The position numbers were made by a program, and so were the translations under genes. A DNA stretch of 64,000 bases from Sedimentibacter acidaminivorans (GTDB taxonomy: Bacteria; Bacillota; Clostridia; Tissierellales; Sedimentibacteraceae): positions 62,001 through 126,000 of the forward strand of contig NZ_JAGGKS010000007.1 in assembly GCF_017873955.1 (NCBI RefSeq), given 5' to 3'. Positions within the stretch are counted from its first letter, which is position 1, and the number at the start of each line of letters is the position of its first letter. Shown piece by piece: positions 1 to 11,800 of the stretch. The notes below the pieces were generated by a model. It was not told where the DNA came from. It made no database searches and saw only the letters and a program-made list of their open reading frames with translations.

Positions 1-252
1 CCTATGGCATATGAATTAGGAACTCAAATAGTAGGACCAGAATATGGCTTTTCTACATACAATTTAAGAGTAGATGCTTTTGGATATTTTGCTACTAATT
101 TATATAATATACGCTTGTTCCCAAACACAACATCCGACTATGAGATTAATATGATTGAAGTTTCACAACTTGGGGCTGTACCAGATATAGAGGAAAGAAT
201 TGATATACCTCCTCATCCAAGAGATGTAATAGATGGTGAAGCAATAAATTAA
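1..252 (+). CDS. 3' end of an unidentified gene, cut by the window edge
   Basis: The frame is open through base 1, so the Met at base 4 is probably internal and the gene begins outside the window. The visible 83 residues have no membrane segment, no cysteines and no motif I recognise. They are acidic towards the end (DIEERID) and finish with a proline-containing tail (DIPPHPRDVIDG). Function is unknown. A strong inverted repeat 120 bases downstream probably ends the transcript. Confidence 0.5.
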   Translation, partial: PMAYELGTQIVGPEYGFSTYNLRVDAFGYFATNLYNIRLFPNTTSDYEINMIEVSQLGAVPDIEERIDIPPHPRDVIDGEAIN

Positions 253-706
253 AGTTTTTGTGATATAGAAGAGTATTTCGACAATTTTATATATTTAAGC
301 AGAAGAATTTATAAAATATATATTACTTAAAATAGGAATCTTTCTATGTGAATATTAAAAGTGTAAAAAGATGATAAAAGTCGAGTAAGCTATGAAGAAT
401 TGCTTTCTCGACTTTTATATTGTGTAGCAACACAGTTGAGAAAATTTGAGTTTAACGCAAGGCAAAAACAATAAATTTTATTACGATAATATATCTGTTG
501 TGTAAAAGAATTAGACAAAATTCAAGATGACATTTTAGCGGAATTATTTGTAATTTTATTCTAACTAATGTACAATACTATTATGTTATTTTTCAATAGT
601 ATATTAACACCCATAAGTTTAATATAAATAGAAAAAGGGGAAAATTTAAATAGATTATAGGATAAAAGCAAGTATTTTTTAATCATAAAATTAAGGAGTG
701 AGTTAT
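253..706. other. 454-base intergenic region
   Basis: Very AT-rich. It holds the terminator-like dyad at 374-418. A short open stretch around 493-563 reads like a coding remnant (KELDKIQDDILAELF) but has no start codon or ribosome binding site, so I do not call a gene. Nothing else recognisable. Confidence 0.4.
374..418 (+). terminator. Long inverted repeat, probable bidirectional terminator
   Basis: ATAAAAGTCGAG (374-385) pairs perfectly with CTCGACTTTTAT (407-418), and inside it AAGC (387-390) pairs with GCTT (402-405). The 3' arm carries the T-run, so it can serve the upstream truncated gene; the A-rich 5' arm makes it usable from the other side too. Confidence 0.6.
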
Positions 707-1168
707 ATGAATAAATTAAAATTATTTCTATTTTCCATATCACCATTTGTAATAGGTTATTTACTTAATTATTTAATAACAAAGTTAAACTGGTATGGTA
801 TTAGAATTTTTATTTTTAGTATTGTATTTGTTTTATATTGGTTTTTTATAGGATATAAATCTTATGATTATGTTGAAAACATGAAACAATCTATTTTGAT
901 TGGCAATAGTTTTGCGATTGTTAGTATAATTTTAGTTTTAATTCAAGAGATTATTTTAAAAAGATATTTGATTAATATAATTGGCTTCTTATCACAAATG
1001 TATTATCTACCAATAATGGGTCTAATATCGGTGATATTAAGAAAAATATTGTTTTTTGCTTCAATTCAATATATGTGGTATACATATATTTTATCTTTTG
1101 CTTTAATGATTTTTATATATTATAAAGGCTATATTAAAAAAAAATTAAGCAAAATAGAAATTGAATAA
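707..1168 (+). CDS. Small multi-pass membrane protein of unknown function
   Basis: About 153 residues, nearly all hydrophobic, with roughly five predicted membrane spans separated by short Lys/Tyr/Asn loops and a basic C-terminal tail (KKKLSKIEIE). I chose the ATG at 707 because AAGGAG at 693-698 lies 8 bases upstream; a GTG at 698 overlaps that ribosome binding site. No catalytic motif or family signature is visible. It stands alone between two intergenic gaps, so context does not suggest a role. The small size and isolation would also fit an immunity or accessory membrane protein, but that is only a guess. Confidence 0.6.
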   Translation: MNKLKLFLFSISPFVIGYLLNYLITKLNWYGIRIFIFSIVFVLYWFFIGYKSYDYVENMKQSILIGNSFAIVSIILVLIQEIILKRYLINIIGFLSQMYYLPIMGLISVILRKILFFASIQYMWYTYILSFALMIFIYYKGYIKKKLSKIEIE

Positions 1169-1341
1169 GAATGGTAAACTTTCATGATAAAAAAATAAAT
1201 ATAAAATCAACTTAAAGACTTTGCCCATTATGGAAGTTGAAGTTGGTTACAAATAAATTGGTAGATGCTGGAATGACAGTTATGTAGTTAACGTAGTATT
1301 AGTGTGTAGCTAATAAAGATACAGAAAGGAAAAGTGAGATA

Positions 1342-2175
1342 ATGAAATGTAAGTGGTGTGTTTGTGATATGGATGGAACTTTATTAAACTCAGATGGTTT
1401 AATATCAATAGAAAATGAAAGTGCATTAAAGAAATTACAGGAAATGGGGATAGAAGTTATTATAGCATCAGGTAGAACTGATTTGATGATGAAATCATAT
1501 ATAAAACAGCTTGAATTGAAGGGACATATAATATGTTGTAACGGTGGGCTAGTAAAAAAAATTGAAACAGATGAAGTTATTTATAAAAAGCTAATTGATA
1601 AGGAAACCGCTGAAAAAGTAATAAAATATTGTTTTGAAAATGCAGTGAATTTTTTAGTATATACAATAGATATGGTATATTCAAACAGCGAGAATCAAAG
1701 GGCAAAGTATTATGAAAACCTAAACTCATCATTATCGCAGGAATTTCGTATACCGATAGATTATATAGAGTATGCTGAAATAGATAAATTATTAGAAAAA
1801 GATATTTTTAAAGTACTTATAATTGAAAAAGATGATGAACGAAAGGATTCAATTGCTAGACACTTTTCTGATGTGACAGAGCTTGCTGTAGTTACATCTG
1901 CAAAAGGATTGCTAGATATAATGGCTTCTGGAGTTTCTAAGGGTGATGCTATCAAAAAATTATCAGAAGAATTAAAAATTGATTTAAAGGAAGTAATAGC
2001 TTTTGGCGATAATTACAATGACCTTGAAATGTTCGAAGCTGTGGGATTTCCAGTAGCTATGGAAAATGCAGTGGAAGATATAAAGGCTCACTCGAAATTT
2101 ATTACTCGTTCGAATGATGAGTCTGGGGTTGCTTATGCCATAGATAATTTATTTTTGAAGCATAAACAATCGTAA
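1342..2175 (+). CDS. Cof-type HAD-IIB sugar-phosphate phosphatase
   Basis: 277 aa, normal length for the Cof/YidA branch of the haloacid dehalogenase superfamily. All four HAD motifs are visible: motif I DMDGT with nucleophile Asp9 and acid/base Asp11, motif II S43-G-R, motif III Lys200 in SKGDAI, and motif IV GDNYNDLEM with Asp223 and Asp227 binding Mg2+. The middle (about 85-190) would be the C2 cap that selects the substrate. Members hydrolyse sugar phosphates or phosphorylated cofactors (for example pyridoxal phosphate or FMN) in the cytoplasm; the substrate cannot be read from sequence. The next gene begins 20 bases downstream, so the two may be co-transcribed. Confidence 0.9.
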   Translation: MKCKWCVCDMDGTLLNSDGLISIENESALKKLQEMGIEVIIASGRTDLMMKSYIKQLELKGHIICCNGGLVKKIETDEVIYKKLIDKETAEKVIKYCFENAVNFLVYTIDMVYSNSENQRAKYYENLNSSLSQEFRIPIDYIEYAEIDKLLEKDIFKVLIIEKDDERKDSIARHFSDVTELAVVTSAKGLLDIMASGVSKGDAIKKLSEELKIDLKEVIAFGDNYNDLEMFEAVGFPVAMENAVEDIKAHSKFITRSNDESGVAYAIDNLFLKHKQS

Positions 2176-2195
2176 TTATAATTATCGGAGGAAAA

Positions 2196-3092
2196 ATGAA
2201 AATAAAGAATTTAGAAAGTATAATAATTTTGCTTGTATTGTTAAATGTTTTTACTTTGTTCAAATTAAATAACGTTAAGAATTCAATTGAAAGGCAAATG
2301 CAACAAAATGAACATGAAATAAATAACTTAGAAAATAATATAAACAATATTTATACAAATGTTGATGCAAAGCTTAAAAAACAAGCAAGTGTTCTTGACA
2401 GCTATGATGTTCAAATTAGAGGTGAATTAAATCCAAATAATTATACTGTTCCAGTTACATTGACTATAACCCCTAAAGAGTATTCAGATGAATTAACTGC
2501 TACTTTGCAATTAAATAATAAAAATATTCCTATGCAAAAGAAAGGCACATCATTTAAATGCACATTTGACGTGTATATATTTGATGATTTTAAGCTAAAG
2601 ATTATTTTAGAACAAAATGGAATTCAAAAAATTGAATCAATCGAAGAATATTCTAAGTTACAGTACAAATATCTCTTAGATATATTTGGAGGGTTTAGTG
2701 GTAAAGAGTCATATAGTTCAGGTATATATAAATTTGATGGGGATATTAGTTTGAATTTTGGAAACTCTCAAAATAACAGCCCAATAAAAGCAAGTCTCGG
2801 TAAGTATTTAAATGGAACGATTGTAAGTGAGCAAGAAGTAGAATTGTCAGATCATATGGATATTCCTGTAAATGATAGTATAGAACTTAACGCTAACGAT
2901 AAATTTATGTTATGTGTAAATGTTCAAGATAAATATGGTATAAATTATAAATATGTTGTGATGTTATATGAAATTGACAGTAAAGGCAAATCTGTGAATA
3001 TACGTCCTGAGTGGAGTAATGGAAGTATTATAGAAATTAGTGATAAAAATGGAAATATACTGTACACTCCGGAGTATATTTTAGTAGAATAG
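2196..3092 (+). CDS. Membrane-anchored extracytoplasmic protein with coiled coil, unknown function
   Basis: 298 aa. Residues 8-24 are a single hydrophobic segment acting as uncleaved anchor or signal. Residues about 27-65 are rich in Asn/Glu/Lys with heptad-like spacing (a short coiled coil). The remainder is a beta-rich soluble domain (repeated TVPVTLTITP-like strands) expected outside the membrane. No cysteine lipobox and no enzyme motif. It follows the HAD phosphatase by 20 bases with GGAGG upstream of the ATG. Such anchored beta-domain proteins are common and undescribed in Clostridia; I do not recognise the family. Confidence 0.6.
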   Translation: MKIKNLESIIILLVLLNVFTLFKLNNVKNSIERQMQQNEHEINNLENNINNIYTNVDAKLKKQASVLDSYDVQIRGELNPNNYTVPVTLTITPKEYSDELTATLQLNNKNIPMQKKGTSFKCTFDVYIFDDFKLKIILEQNGIQKIESIEEYSKLQYKYLLDIFGGFSGKESYSSGIYKFDGDISLNFGNSQNNSPIKASLGKYLNGTIVSEQEVELSDHMDIPVNDSIELNANDKFMLCVNVQDKYGINYKYVVMLYEIDSKGKSVNIRPEWSNGSIIEISDKNGNILYTPEYILVE

Positions 3093-3189
3093 ATTATACT
3101 ATAGACTTTTGCCCCTTTATTATTGAGAAATAATTGCATAAATGATATAATTATCTAAAATAAATCTATATAGAGGAAGTACAATAACT

Positions 3190-5682
3190 ATGGCATCCAG
3201 ACGTAAAAGATGTAAAAGTTTATATATACCGCAGCGAATAATAATTGAACTTGATAAATCTATGGAAAGCCCGGTCACACTTATCGAAGCTCCTTCAGGG
3301 TTTGGAAAAACCATGGCGGTAAGGGAGTATCTTGATTATTTCATAAAAGGAGAAGTCAAAAATTTTTGGTATACTTGTCTTGGAGAATCTGCTCAGGCTG
3401 CCTGGAATGGTATTTGTTTAATGATGAAAAATATTGATTCTCATACTGCTCATAAGCTGTCATTGCTAGGTCTGCCAAATGATGATAATCTTGCCCATGT
3501 AATGATTAATATACAGGATATAAGTTGCAAGCAGGAAACTGTGTTTGTTATAGATGATTATCATCTTATACAAAAGGATATGCCGATTAAATTCCTAGAG
3601 GCGCTTACACATCACAATAACTTATCTTTGCATTTTATTATAATTTCACATCCTACTTCCGTAACAGAAGAGATGTTTGTTGATGTGCCTCTAATTAGGT
3701 ATATTGGAAGTAGGATATTTTTATTTGATAAAAATGATGTTCAACAATTATTTCTTCATAATGGTGTTTCTATGACTCTTGAGAAAAGTGGTGAAATTCA
3801 CTCTATAACGGAAGGATGGATAGCAGCCTTAAATATGTACTGTACAGAGTATAAAGTAGAAGGAAAATTCAGCATATGCGGGGGAATTAACGATTTAATA
3901 GAAAGAACTATATGGAACCGAATGACATCAAGAGAGCAGTCTCTTCTGCAGTCACTTTCAATATTTGAATCGTTTTCTGTCGGGCAAATTTGCGTAATTC
4001 TTGAAAAAGACAAATTTCCTGATTATGCACGTAAACTTATTAAATATAATAATATGGTCCGATATGAGGAAAATCTTAGAGGATATGTTATGCAAAGTTT
4101 GCTGAAAGAATACCTGCTTCACAGAGTTGAATGCAACTGCTCCGCAGAAGAAAAGAGTATGCTGTATGAGCGCGCGGGACTGGCTTGTGTTGTAGAAAAG
4201 CAATATTATCAAGCTGCGGGCTTTTTTTATAAGGCTGAAAATTACGAACAGCTGATGAAGCTTCCCCTTAAAGGAAAAGATTTGACAAATTATATGGGTA
4301 AAGATTCTGACATGTTCATGATGAATGTGATAGAAAGCACTCCATCCAAGATTTTGTATAAATACCCTCAGCTACTTTTTGTGTTCGCTTTTGAATTGTT
4401 TTTACTAGGTAAAATCGAATATTTTAGTCGTATGTGCAGTATTATAAGTGACATACTGAACCTTGAGTATGCTTTGGAGCCGGATATACGAATGATGCTC
4501 AAAGGTGAGTTTATTCTTCTTATGTCATTTACAAAATTTAACGATATTTATGAAATGAGTATAATGCATAGGGAGGCATATAAAATACTTGGAGGACCTT
4601 CGAAATTAATAGTGGCAAATCATGCATGGACATTCGGTGCGCCATCAGTTTTATATATGTTTTGGGGAAGAAGCGGACAACTTTCTGAGGAAATGAAGAT
4701 AATGAACGAATGCATTCCTTATTACAACAAGCTTGCAGGTGGTCACGGCAGCGGAGCGGGAGAGGCCATGAGTGCGGAGGCATTATTTATGCAGGGAGAT
4801 GATATTTCATCTGAATCCCTGTGCTACAAAACCATTTATATGGCAAATATCCACAGGCAGGATAGCATAGTGCTGTGCGCCTATCTGCAACTAGCGAGAA
4901 TCGCTATATTCAGAGGAGATACTAAGGCATATTTGCAGGCGATGGAGGAAATACAGAATACCATTAACGTAGCGACTGAGCATCGTATCCAATATGTTGG
5001 GGATCTCTGCCTAGGTTTCCTGTCTGTTTTAAGAGGAAAAACTGATGATGTTAAGCTGTGGATTACAGACTTTCGCTCCATTTCTTCAAGTCTTTATGAG
5101 GTGGCAACTTCTTTTGCTCATGTTATTCATCTCAAATATCTTTGGGTAGAGGGAGGCGTAAACAAACGGTCAGAGATATGGGGTTTTGCGGAGGCATATC
5201 TTTCATTGGCGGAGAAACTTAACTTCCTGTTTCCAAAGCTATACATATTTATAATTCTTGGATTGCTGAATCATGAACTAGGAATGTTTGGAGAAGCACA
5301 GAAATATATAAAGCGTGCTCTTGATATAGCTATGCCAGACAAGGTTTATATGCCTTTTGCTGAGATGGGAAAAGAAATAGTGCCTCTTATGGAAAGAGTT
5401 TCGTTGATTAATGAATATCAGGAAAGCGCGAGAAAGATTCTGGAGTTGGCGAAAAAGCAGGAGTTTGGTGTCAGTTGTATTAATCAGCAGTTGAACAGAG
5501 ATAAATACAACCTTACCCCAAGAGAACAGGAAATTTCATCACTTGCTGCTGAAGGTATGAGTAATGCCGATATAGCTGAAAAACTTTTTATTTCTGTTTA
5601 TACGGTTAAAAATACTTTAAAAAAGGTTTTTGTAAAGCTTAATATAAAAAAACGTGATGAACTCAAGCAGTTCAGACTTTAG
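3190..5682 (+). CDS. Large ATP-binding LuxR-family (MalT/LAL-type) transcriptional activator
   Basis: 830 aa, typical of the STAND-class LAL/MalT regulators. The N-terminal NTPase has a Walker A (APSGFGKT, residues 34-41) and a Walker B-like VFVIDDYH near 120. The long middle is a helical TPR-like sensor region, and the C-terminus (about 774-830) is a LuxR/GerE helix-turn-helix beginning LTPREQEI and containing SNADIAEKL and YTVKNTL. These proteins bind an inducer plus ATP, oligomerise and activate neighbouring operons. It lies directly upstream of, and in the same direction as, two giant surface proteins and a subtilase, which are its most likely targets. Its codon and base composition is richer in G+C than the genes before it, and it appears to mark the start of an acquired block. 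Confidence 0.88.
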   Translation: MASRRKRCKSLYIPQRIIIELDKSMESPVTLIEAPSGFGKTMAVREYLDYFIKGEVKNFWYTCLGESAQAAWNGICLMMKNIDSHTAHKLSLLGLPNDDNLAHVMINIQDISCKQETVFVIDDYHLIQKDMPIKFLEALTHHNNLSLHFIIISHPTSVTEEMFVDVPLIRYIGSRIFLFDKNDVQQLFLHNGVSMTLEKSGEIHSITEGWIAALNMYCTEYKVEGKFSICGGINDLIERTIWNRMTSREQSLLQSLSIFESFSVGQICVILEKDKFPDYARKLIKYNNMVRYEENLRGYVMQSLLKEYLLHRVECNCSAEEKSMLYERAGLACVVEKQYYQAAGFFYKAENYEQLMKLPLKGKDLTNYMGKDSDMFMMNVIESTPSKILYKYPQLLFVFAFELFLLGKIEYFSRMCSIISDILNLEYALEPDIRMMLKGEFILLMSFTKFNDIYEMSIMHREAYKILGGPSKLIVANHAWTFGAPSVLYMFWGRSGQLSEEMKIMNECIPYYNKLAGGHGSGAGEAMSAEALFMQGDDISSESLCYKTIYMANIHRQDSIVLCAYLQLARIAIFRGDTKAYLQAMEEIQNTINVATEHRIQYVGDLCLGFLSVLRGKTDDVKLWITDFRSISSSLYEVATSFAHVIHLKYLWVEGGVNKRSEIWGFAEAYLSLAEKLNFLFPKLYIFIILGLLNHELGMFGEAQKYIKRALDIAMPDKVYMPFAEMGKEIVPLMERVSLINEYQESARKILELAKKQEFGVSCINQQLNRDKYNLTPREQEISSLAAEGMSNADIAEKLFISVYTVKNTLKKVFVKLNIKKRDELKQFRL

Positions 5683-5735
5683 ACTTAAAGCCTGAACTGC
5701 TGTTAAACAATTTTATGTAAGTAGTAATACAAAAT

Positions 5736-5763
5736 ATAGCCCTTAGGGGCTATGTTTTTTTTC
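5736..5763 (+). terminator. Intrinsic terminator after the LAL regulator
   Basis: ATAGCCC (5736-5742), loop TTAG, GGGCTAT (5747-5753), then a run of T to 5763. A second dyad (AGCAGTTCAG 5666-5675 with CTGAACTGCT 5692-5701) overlaps the regulator's stop codon but lacks a T-run. The terminator separates the regulator from the surface-protein genes, which therefore need their own promoter in 5764-5840. Confidence 0.85.
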
Positions 5764-5866
5764 CATTTTAAAGAATAATATAGAGTTATATAATAATATA
5801 TTTTTTTATGTATTTAAAAGATAGAGGGAAAATTCAATATGAATTTATATCAAGGAGGGAGAGTTA

Positions 5867-8800
5867 ATGCAAACTAAAAAAAGAGGAATTGCTTTGCTCA
5901 CAGCTATGGCTATGATTATCTCCATGTTTCCAATTTCATCATTTGCATCGGAAAATGGATCTGATGCTGTTAAATATGAAATAAAGAAACCGGTTGTAGG
6001 TGTAATGAACAAAATCAATTCCGAAAACGATCAGTTTAGAAGAACGTATCTGCGTAAGGTAGATGACAATTTTAATCTTGTGTACAAATTTACAAGAACG
6101 TCAGAAAATAATATAAAGGGTGCAGACAGTACATTAAGCTATAATACCAGTATGATGCATAAAGAGAACGGGGATTTCTGGAAAGCTTATTATGATTGGA
6201 ACTATCAGAAAGAGGTAAAGAAAACATATAGCGGTGGAACATATTCTGTTTATGAGCCTACCTATGGCAATGAAGGTGTCGCAAATTTATTTTCAAGCGG
6301 ACAGGTGTATATGGATTTCTCTGCTAATTTAACAGCAGATTATCACAGAAATTATAAGAGACATGGAAACAAAATTCTTGACCGAGCCTCTGCAACTATT
6401 GATCATAAGAATCAGTATGGAGTTAATGGTTTGATGCACTTGGTAAGCGCTTGGGACGCCCCTGATGATAGTGCTGTTTATTTACATGAAACATCTAAGC
6501 TTAAAATAAATAATTTTTTGGGATTTCAACTTTATTTTACTGGATTGGGGTGCAAATGCGGCAGTTCTAAGGTTTCCAACGTGTCAATAGGTCTTATTGA
6601 CAAGGTTAACCCTAAGGTAACAAGCATTACGGCAAGCAGGACCCTTGGTGGAGAAGCGGAGACTAATGGTTTCAAGGCGAACGAAACAGGTTATATAAAT
6701 CTTAATTTTGATGAACCTATTCGTTTTGCCAATGATGAAGTTCCATTGGAGAGCATTATGCTGAATTTGATAATTAAGGGCATCGAAAGTAATGTCCAGA
6801 TAAACACAGAGGAGATTAAGGGCAGACTTGTTGAAGTTACGGGAAAAAGAATGTCATTTAGATTCAATGTTCCGGAAAATCTATCAGATAAACCAATAAA
6901 TGTCTATGTTTCAGGAATTTCAAATAATCAGGATTGGGTTAACAACATTGGTGGGGCAAATAAGTTTCCTCTTGTTCTGCTGGGGAAAAACGGAACAAAT
7001 ATAACAATGACAGGAAGCCTGGCTCAAGTTGAAGAGCTAACAAAAACTTCTTCCATTATTACTGATATGTCGGGAAATCCTGTCAACTGGCAGCAAAGCA
7101 ACAAGGAAATGTCAACTAAATGCTTCTTGGATAATGTTGCTCCGAGGATTATGTCTGTGGATATAAGCGGTGCTAGAATATCAGCAGAAAGCAATCAGAG
7201 CTCTCAGGCTGAGGACTGGCCAGAAGATATAGACCGAAGTGCAGTATTTGCAGGAATAGGTGATATTCTGACTTTCAGCGCGAAGTTCAGCGAGCAACTG
7301 AGTATACCTGAGGGTGTTGATAAGGTTACTGCGTTTCTAAATGCACAAGAGGGAGGAATTCCAGTCAAATTAAAAGGAGCGTCTCTTGAAGAAATAGATG
7401 ATGGAGTTAATGGAATAAAAGTATCCAAAATTATTTTTGAACCCTTGGAAATAACGGAAAATATGGTGCTGAACGGAGATATTTCTCCGCTTAAAATAAC
7501 TGAGGTTGAATTTCCAAACGATACTGCCGATTACAGAAAAAATGTCATTAGTAGCAGTACTTCGGACATTCCAGCAGCATCCCAGCAGCAATATCTTGAT
7601 ACACAGCTGCCAGAAGTAAAAACAGCTGTGAGCGAGAATGATGGAAAATACACACCGGTGTTTTACGATAATCAGAATAAAAAAGAATTTTATTTTCCTA
7701 TAAGTATAAATGATGTTGATAATATCAGTTCAAACAACGAATATGCCAGCGGCACTAACGGAATGACGGGAAGCTTTGCATGGCTTGACGAAGATGCGGA
7801 TGCAACATTTAATTTTGAATACTATGTATCTGCTTCAAATGAAAAACCATCTGATTCACAATATATAACAGGAGTTACCAGCAACGAAGCTGATAGCTTA
7901 AGCACATTGTCCTTCAATCAGGTGGAAGGAGGAAACTATATACATATCAAGCTTTTGGACGGAGTAAAATACAACATGGTCGATTCTGAAATAGTTGTAT
8001 TGCCAGGAGACTATGCCCAAAACAAGGGCAGAAACAGCTTTGTAATGGACTATTCAGCCGACCTTGTGGGTCCTGAAATAATCTATGGGGGCTACAGACA
8101 GGATTTCAATTCACTTAATGACGAGGGAACAATATCCGTTTCCGCTATTATGAAGGATTCTTCAGGTACCAATCCAAATGATGTTGAATATCAGTGGGTG
8201 GAAAAGGATGAGGAACCCTCTGAAGGATGGGAAAATTTTACTGGAGAGATGGAAAATGGGTCAACAAGCGAATCTCTGAAAATAAAGATTGAAAGTGATG
8301 AGTTTGGAGGTGGCGAGATAGAAGCCCTTGACCTTATTATTAGAACGGCGGATAAAAAAGGTAATATGTCTGAAAATCTGAGAATACCATGCATAATTGA
8401 TTTTACAAAGTCAAATCCAAATATAGAGATAAAAAATGGTCTGGATATACCGTCCAAAACCATAGAGATAGGTATGGATTTACAGCCCTATTCAGGAGAC
8501 AGTACCAGTTTAAATGGTCTTCCAGCAACATCTGTAATCATGATTAAAAACCCTGAAAAAGAAGAAGAATATTTTGTTACAGCAATATCCAGTATGGATG
8601 ATTATTTACTGGATACTAAAGACGGAAGAAATGATCTTTTTTATGCTCTTAGGGTTCTAGAGGAAGATAGTGGTTTCCCAAGGACAGACCCTGTGGTTTC
8701 ATCATATTCCAAATGGTATAAGGCTGATGTAACCTTTGGAGATAATGGAAGCTACTTGCTTGACAGCGAGGAATTGAACAATGACGACTTATATTTTTTA

Positions 8801-11800
8801 GGTTCGATGCTCAACCCTTTGCCTAATTATTCGTATAACGGAAGAAATTCGACATATTACGGAAAAATAGATGTAACATTTATAACAGCATATGGGTATA
8901 CACCGCAGTTGAGAAATGTGTGGGGCTACAAAGATAAAGAACAGTTGCCGATTAATGTGGACTTTAATGAGCACGGCTGCGGAAACAGCACGGCATTTTA
9001 TCTTGATGAAGCAGATGGGATATATCTTGCGGATTACATCATGTATGGTCCACATCCGGAAGAAAGTTTTTACTATAAAGGAACATATCCCGGAGGAGAA
9101 CCTACGACTCCGTCGGGTATCGAAGGACAGGGCTATGAGATAGTAGATGTGACATTTCCTATTACAAGAATAGAGGGAAATATCAATGTTCAGGAGTTCA
9201 ACGTTTCATTGGCACCATCAGGCAGGGATTTTACAAAAAAAACTATGGATGTTGAATTTGGAAAGACTATCCAGTCTGATGGAACAGAGGGACTTCTATG
9301 GAGAGATGAAGATTATGTTCTTGGGGGTGCTGCCAAGTACATGAAAAATCTGGACGGTGCTCGAATACTATTTACATTGTGCAATCCAGAGGTGCCATCA
9401 TGGGGAGTAAAAGAAATTGACTTTGACAGCGATGAAACATATGTGGCTTTGTATTATACAGAGCACGGAGTTAGTAATTCCGGAAGTTTTAATAATGGTC
9501 TGACTTTTTCAGACGGAGGAAGATACAAAAATATAAATGAGCTGACGCCTCTGATAAAAAGCAAGCCTGTGGCTACTGGGAATGAGCAAGTTTTTGTCAT
9601 ATCCGATGGTATTACTGACAGTACAGGATTTTATGCACTTGAAGTTTCCTTAAAGTCACTAAATTCCAATGATGTAGAAAAGATTTACTTTAGTGATATG
9701 TTTGTGAACGGATTTACCATTGAGGATGAAGGACTTAATCATTATAGTATAGGTATTAAAGATGAAAAAGGCGAATATGCGTATAATAATCGGATTTATT
9801 CTGACACATATAGCATACTTATAGGAAGTGCTCCGAATTCGGACGGGTATGAAGGTATAAGAGATATTCTCATAGATGCAAAAGTTGAGGGAGAGCTGCC
9901 TGGAAGTAGACTGTGGTATCATGATTATCATGACGACATAATTAAAGAAATTAATTTAAGCAATCATTCCGACTTGTCCAAAGGAGGGATAAGAATATGG
10001 AATGCCGGAAGTATGGTTGACGGAAATGCTCCAGAGTATGCTAAGTGGCAGACAATGAGAACATATGGAAGAGACATAAATTTAAATATAGTTGATAGTG
10101 AGGAAGAACTTAACGAAAGCAGTTATATGAATGGCGAAATATCCTGCCTGCCAATAATAAACAATAAAGTCAATACCATATGTTACCAGCTTTGCCTCTC
10201 AAATGGTGAATTGACATCTGTAAGGCAATTTAACATTACAACTGCAGACAGTAGACCGGAGTTTGAACTGGTAACCGATAGCAGCAAAGAAGGAGGATGG
10301 GTCTCTTCTGTTACGGTAAGTGCCGAAAATGTGATTGCTATAAATGGTGCAAGAACATTTAACTGTAGCTTCTCGGAAGAAAAAATTGAAGAAAACATGG
10401 AGCCTGTTACCATAAGTAGAAATGACAAATATTATTTCTATGTATCAGATATGGCAGGAAATGTGGAAATCAAAAAATTAGAGATTGACTGGATTGATAA
10501 TGAAGAGCCAAATCTTAAGTCGGAAAAAATTTCCAGTGATCCCGATAATGAATTCCATGTAAAGGTTAAGATTGAGGACGATCATGATCTTACGGATGGA
10601 AAGCTTTATTTAAGCTTTGATGAAAATTATTCCGCTGTGCTTAATTCAAATTCAGGCGAACCGGGGCTCGTATCTGTGGAGGTACCGCTTTCAGATAACG
10701 GTACAGGACAGTGGATAGCTGCATCTCCAGAAGATGCTAGAGCAGGAATATATAAAACAGATACCGTGCTTTCTGAGGATAAGCTTAATAATACTTTTAA
10801 AAAGACTGTGGAAATATGGGGAGCATTTAAGTATGATGACAGTTATGGAGCTGCAGATAACTATAGTGCAAGGCTAACCTTCAGCGGCTCTGATCAGGCG
10901 GGAAATATGTCCCCAGTATATAAGAATGAAAGCTATACCGACGGTGAAACGGGAGAATCATATGAATATTTCGGTGACCCAGTAGAAGGAACTTATATTG
11001 ATTTCAGTGCAAAAAACATTAAACCTGAGTTTGACGGGGCATCTCTGACATCTGATGATAAGGTGAGACTTAGTTTTACTGCTCCAGTACTGGTAACCGT
11101 ACCGGATAACAGTAATCCTCAGTTTTCAGCAGATACGGATTCAGCCGCCATATATTCTGATGGTGAATGTAGTATTTCATATATGGATTTGTTCGGAAAC
11201 AATTCTATAGAAAGTGTAAATGTTACAGCTTTTGGTGATTTCAATACTTATATAAAATATTCAGATACACAGCCGACTCAAAATGATGTTACCGTAGCAG
11301 TAGAAATACCAGGGGACAGCACAGCGGTTATAACTGGTTTCAATGGCACAATTGCTGGAGCTCAAGGAAATACTTCTCTGGAAGGTACGATTGAAGAAGG
11401 CGGAAAGTCAGCTATTATTACAATGACAGATAACGGAAGTATGATATTGACCATAGAAAACAAGGGAAAGACAAAGGACAGGAGTATGATAATATCTAAT
11501 ATTGACCGTGTTATAGAATCGGTTGAGCCGTATATTTATTATACTGGAGGAAAGCCGATGGGAGATGAAGCGTTCACCACAGACATTGTAGTGGCAGGGA
11601 TATACTGCAATGAACTGCTCACGGGAACAAATGGTCCGCTTACTTACACCTTTACCGATGGAGCTAAGGCAGGAGACAGCTATACTTTTGAATACGAAGA
11701 TTTAGCTAAAAACCATGGTTCTATAACGGTTAATCTAGATTATGATGTGGTTGTGATGGAAAAGGACGAAGCACCTCCTGAATACAATGTTGTACTGTAT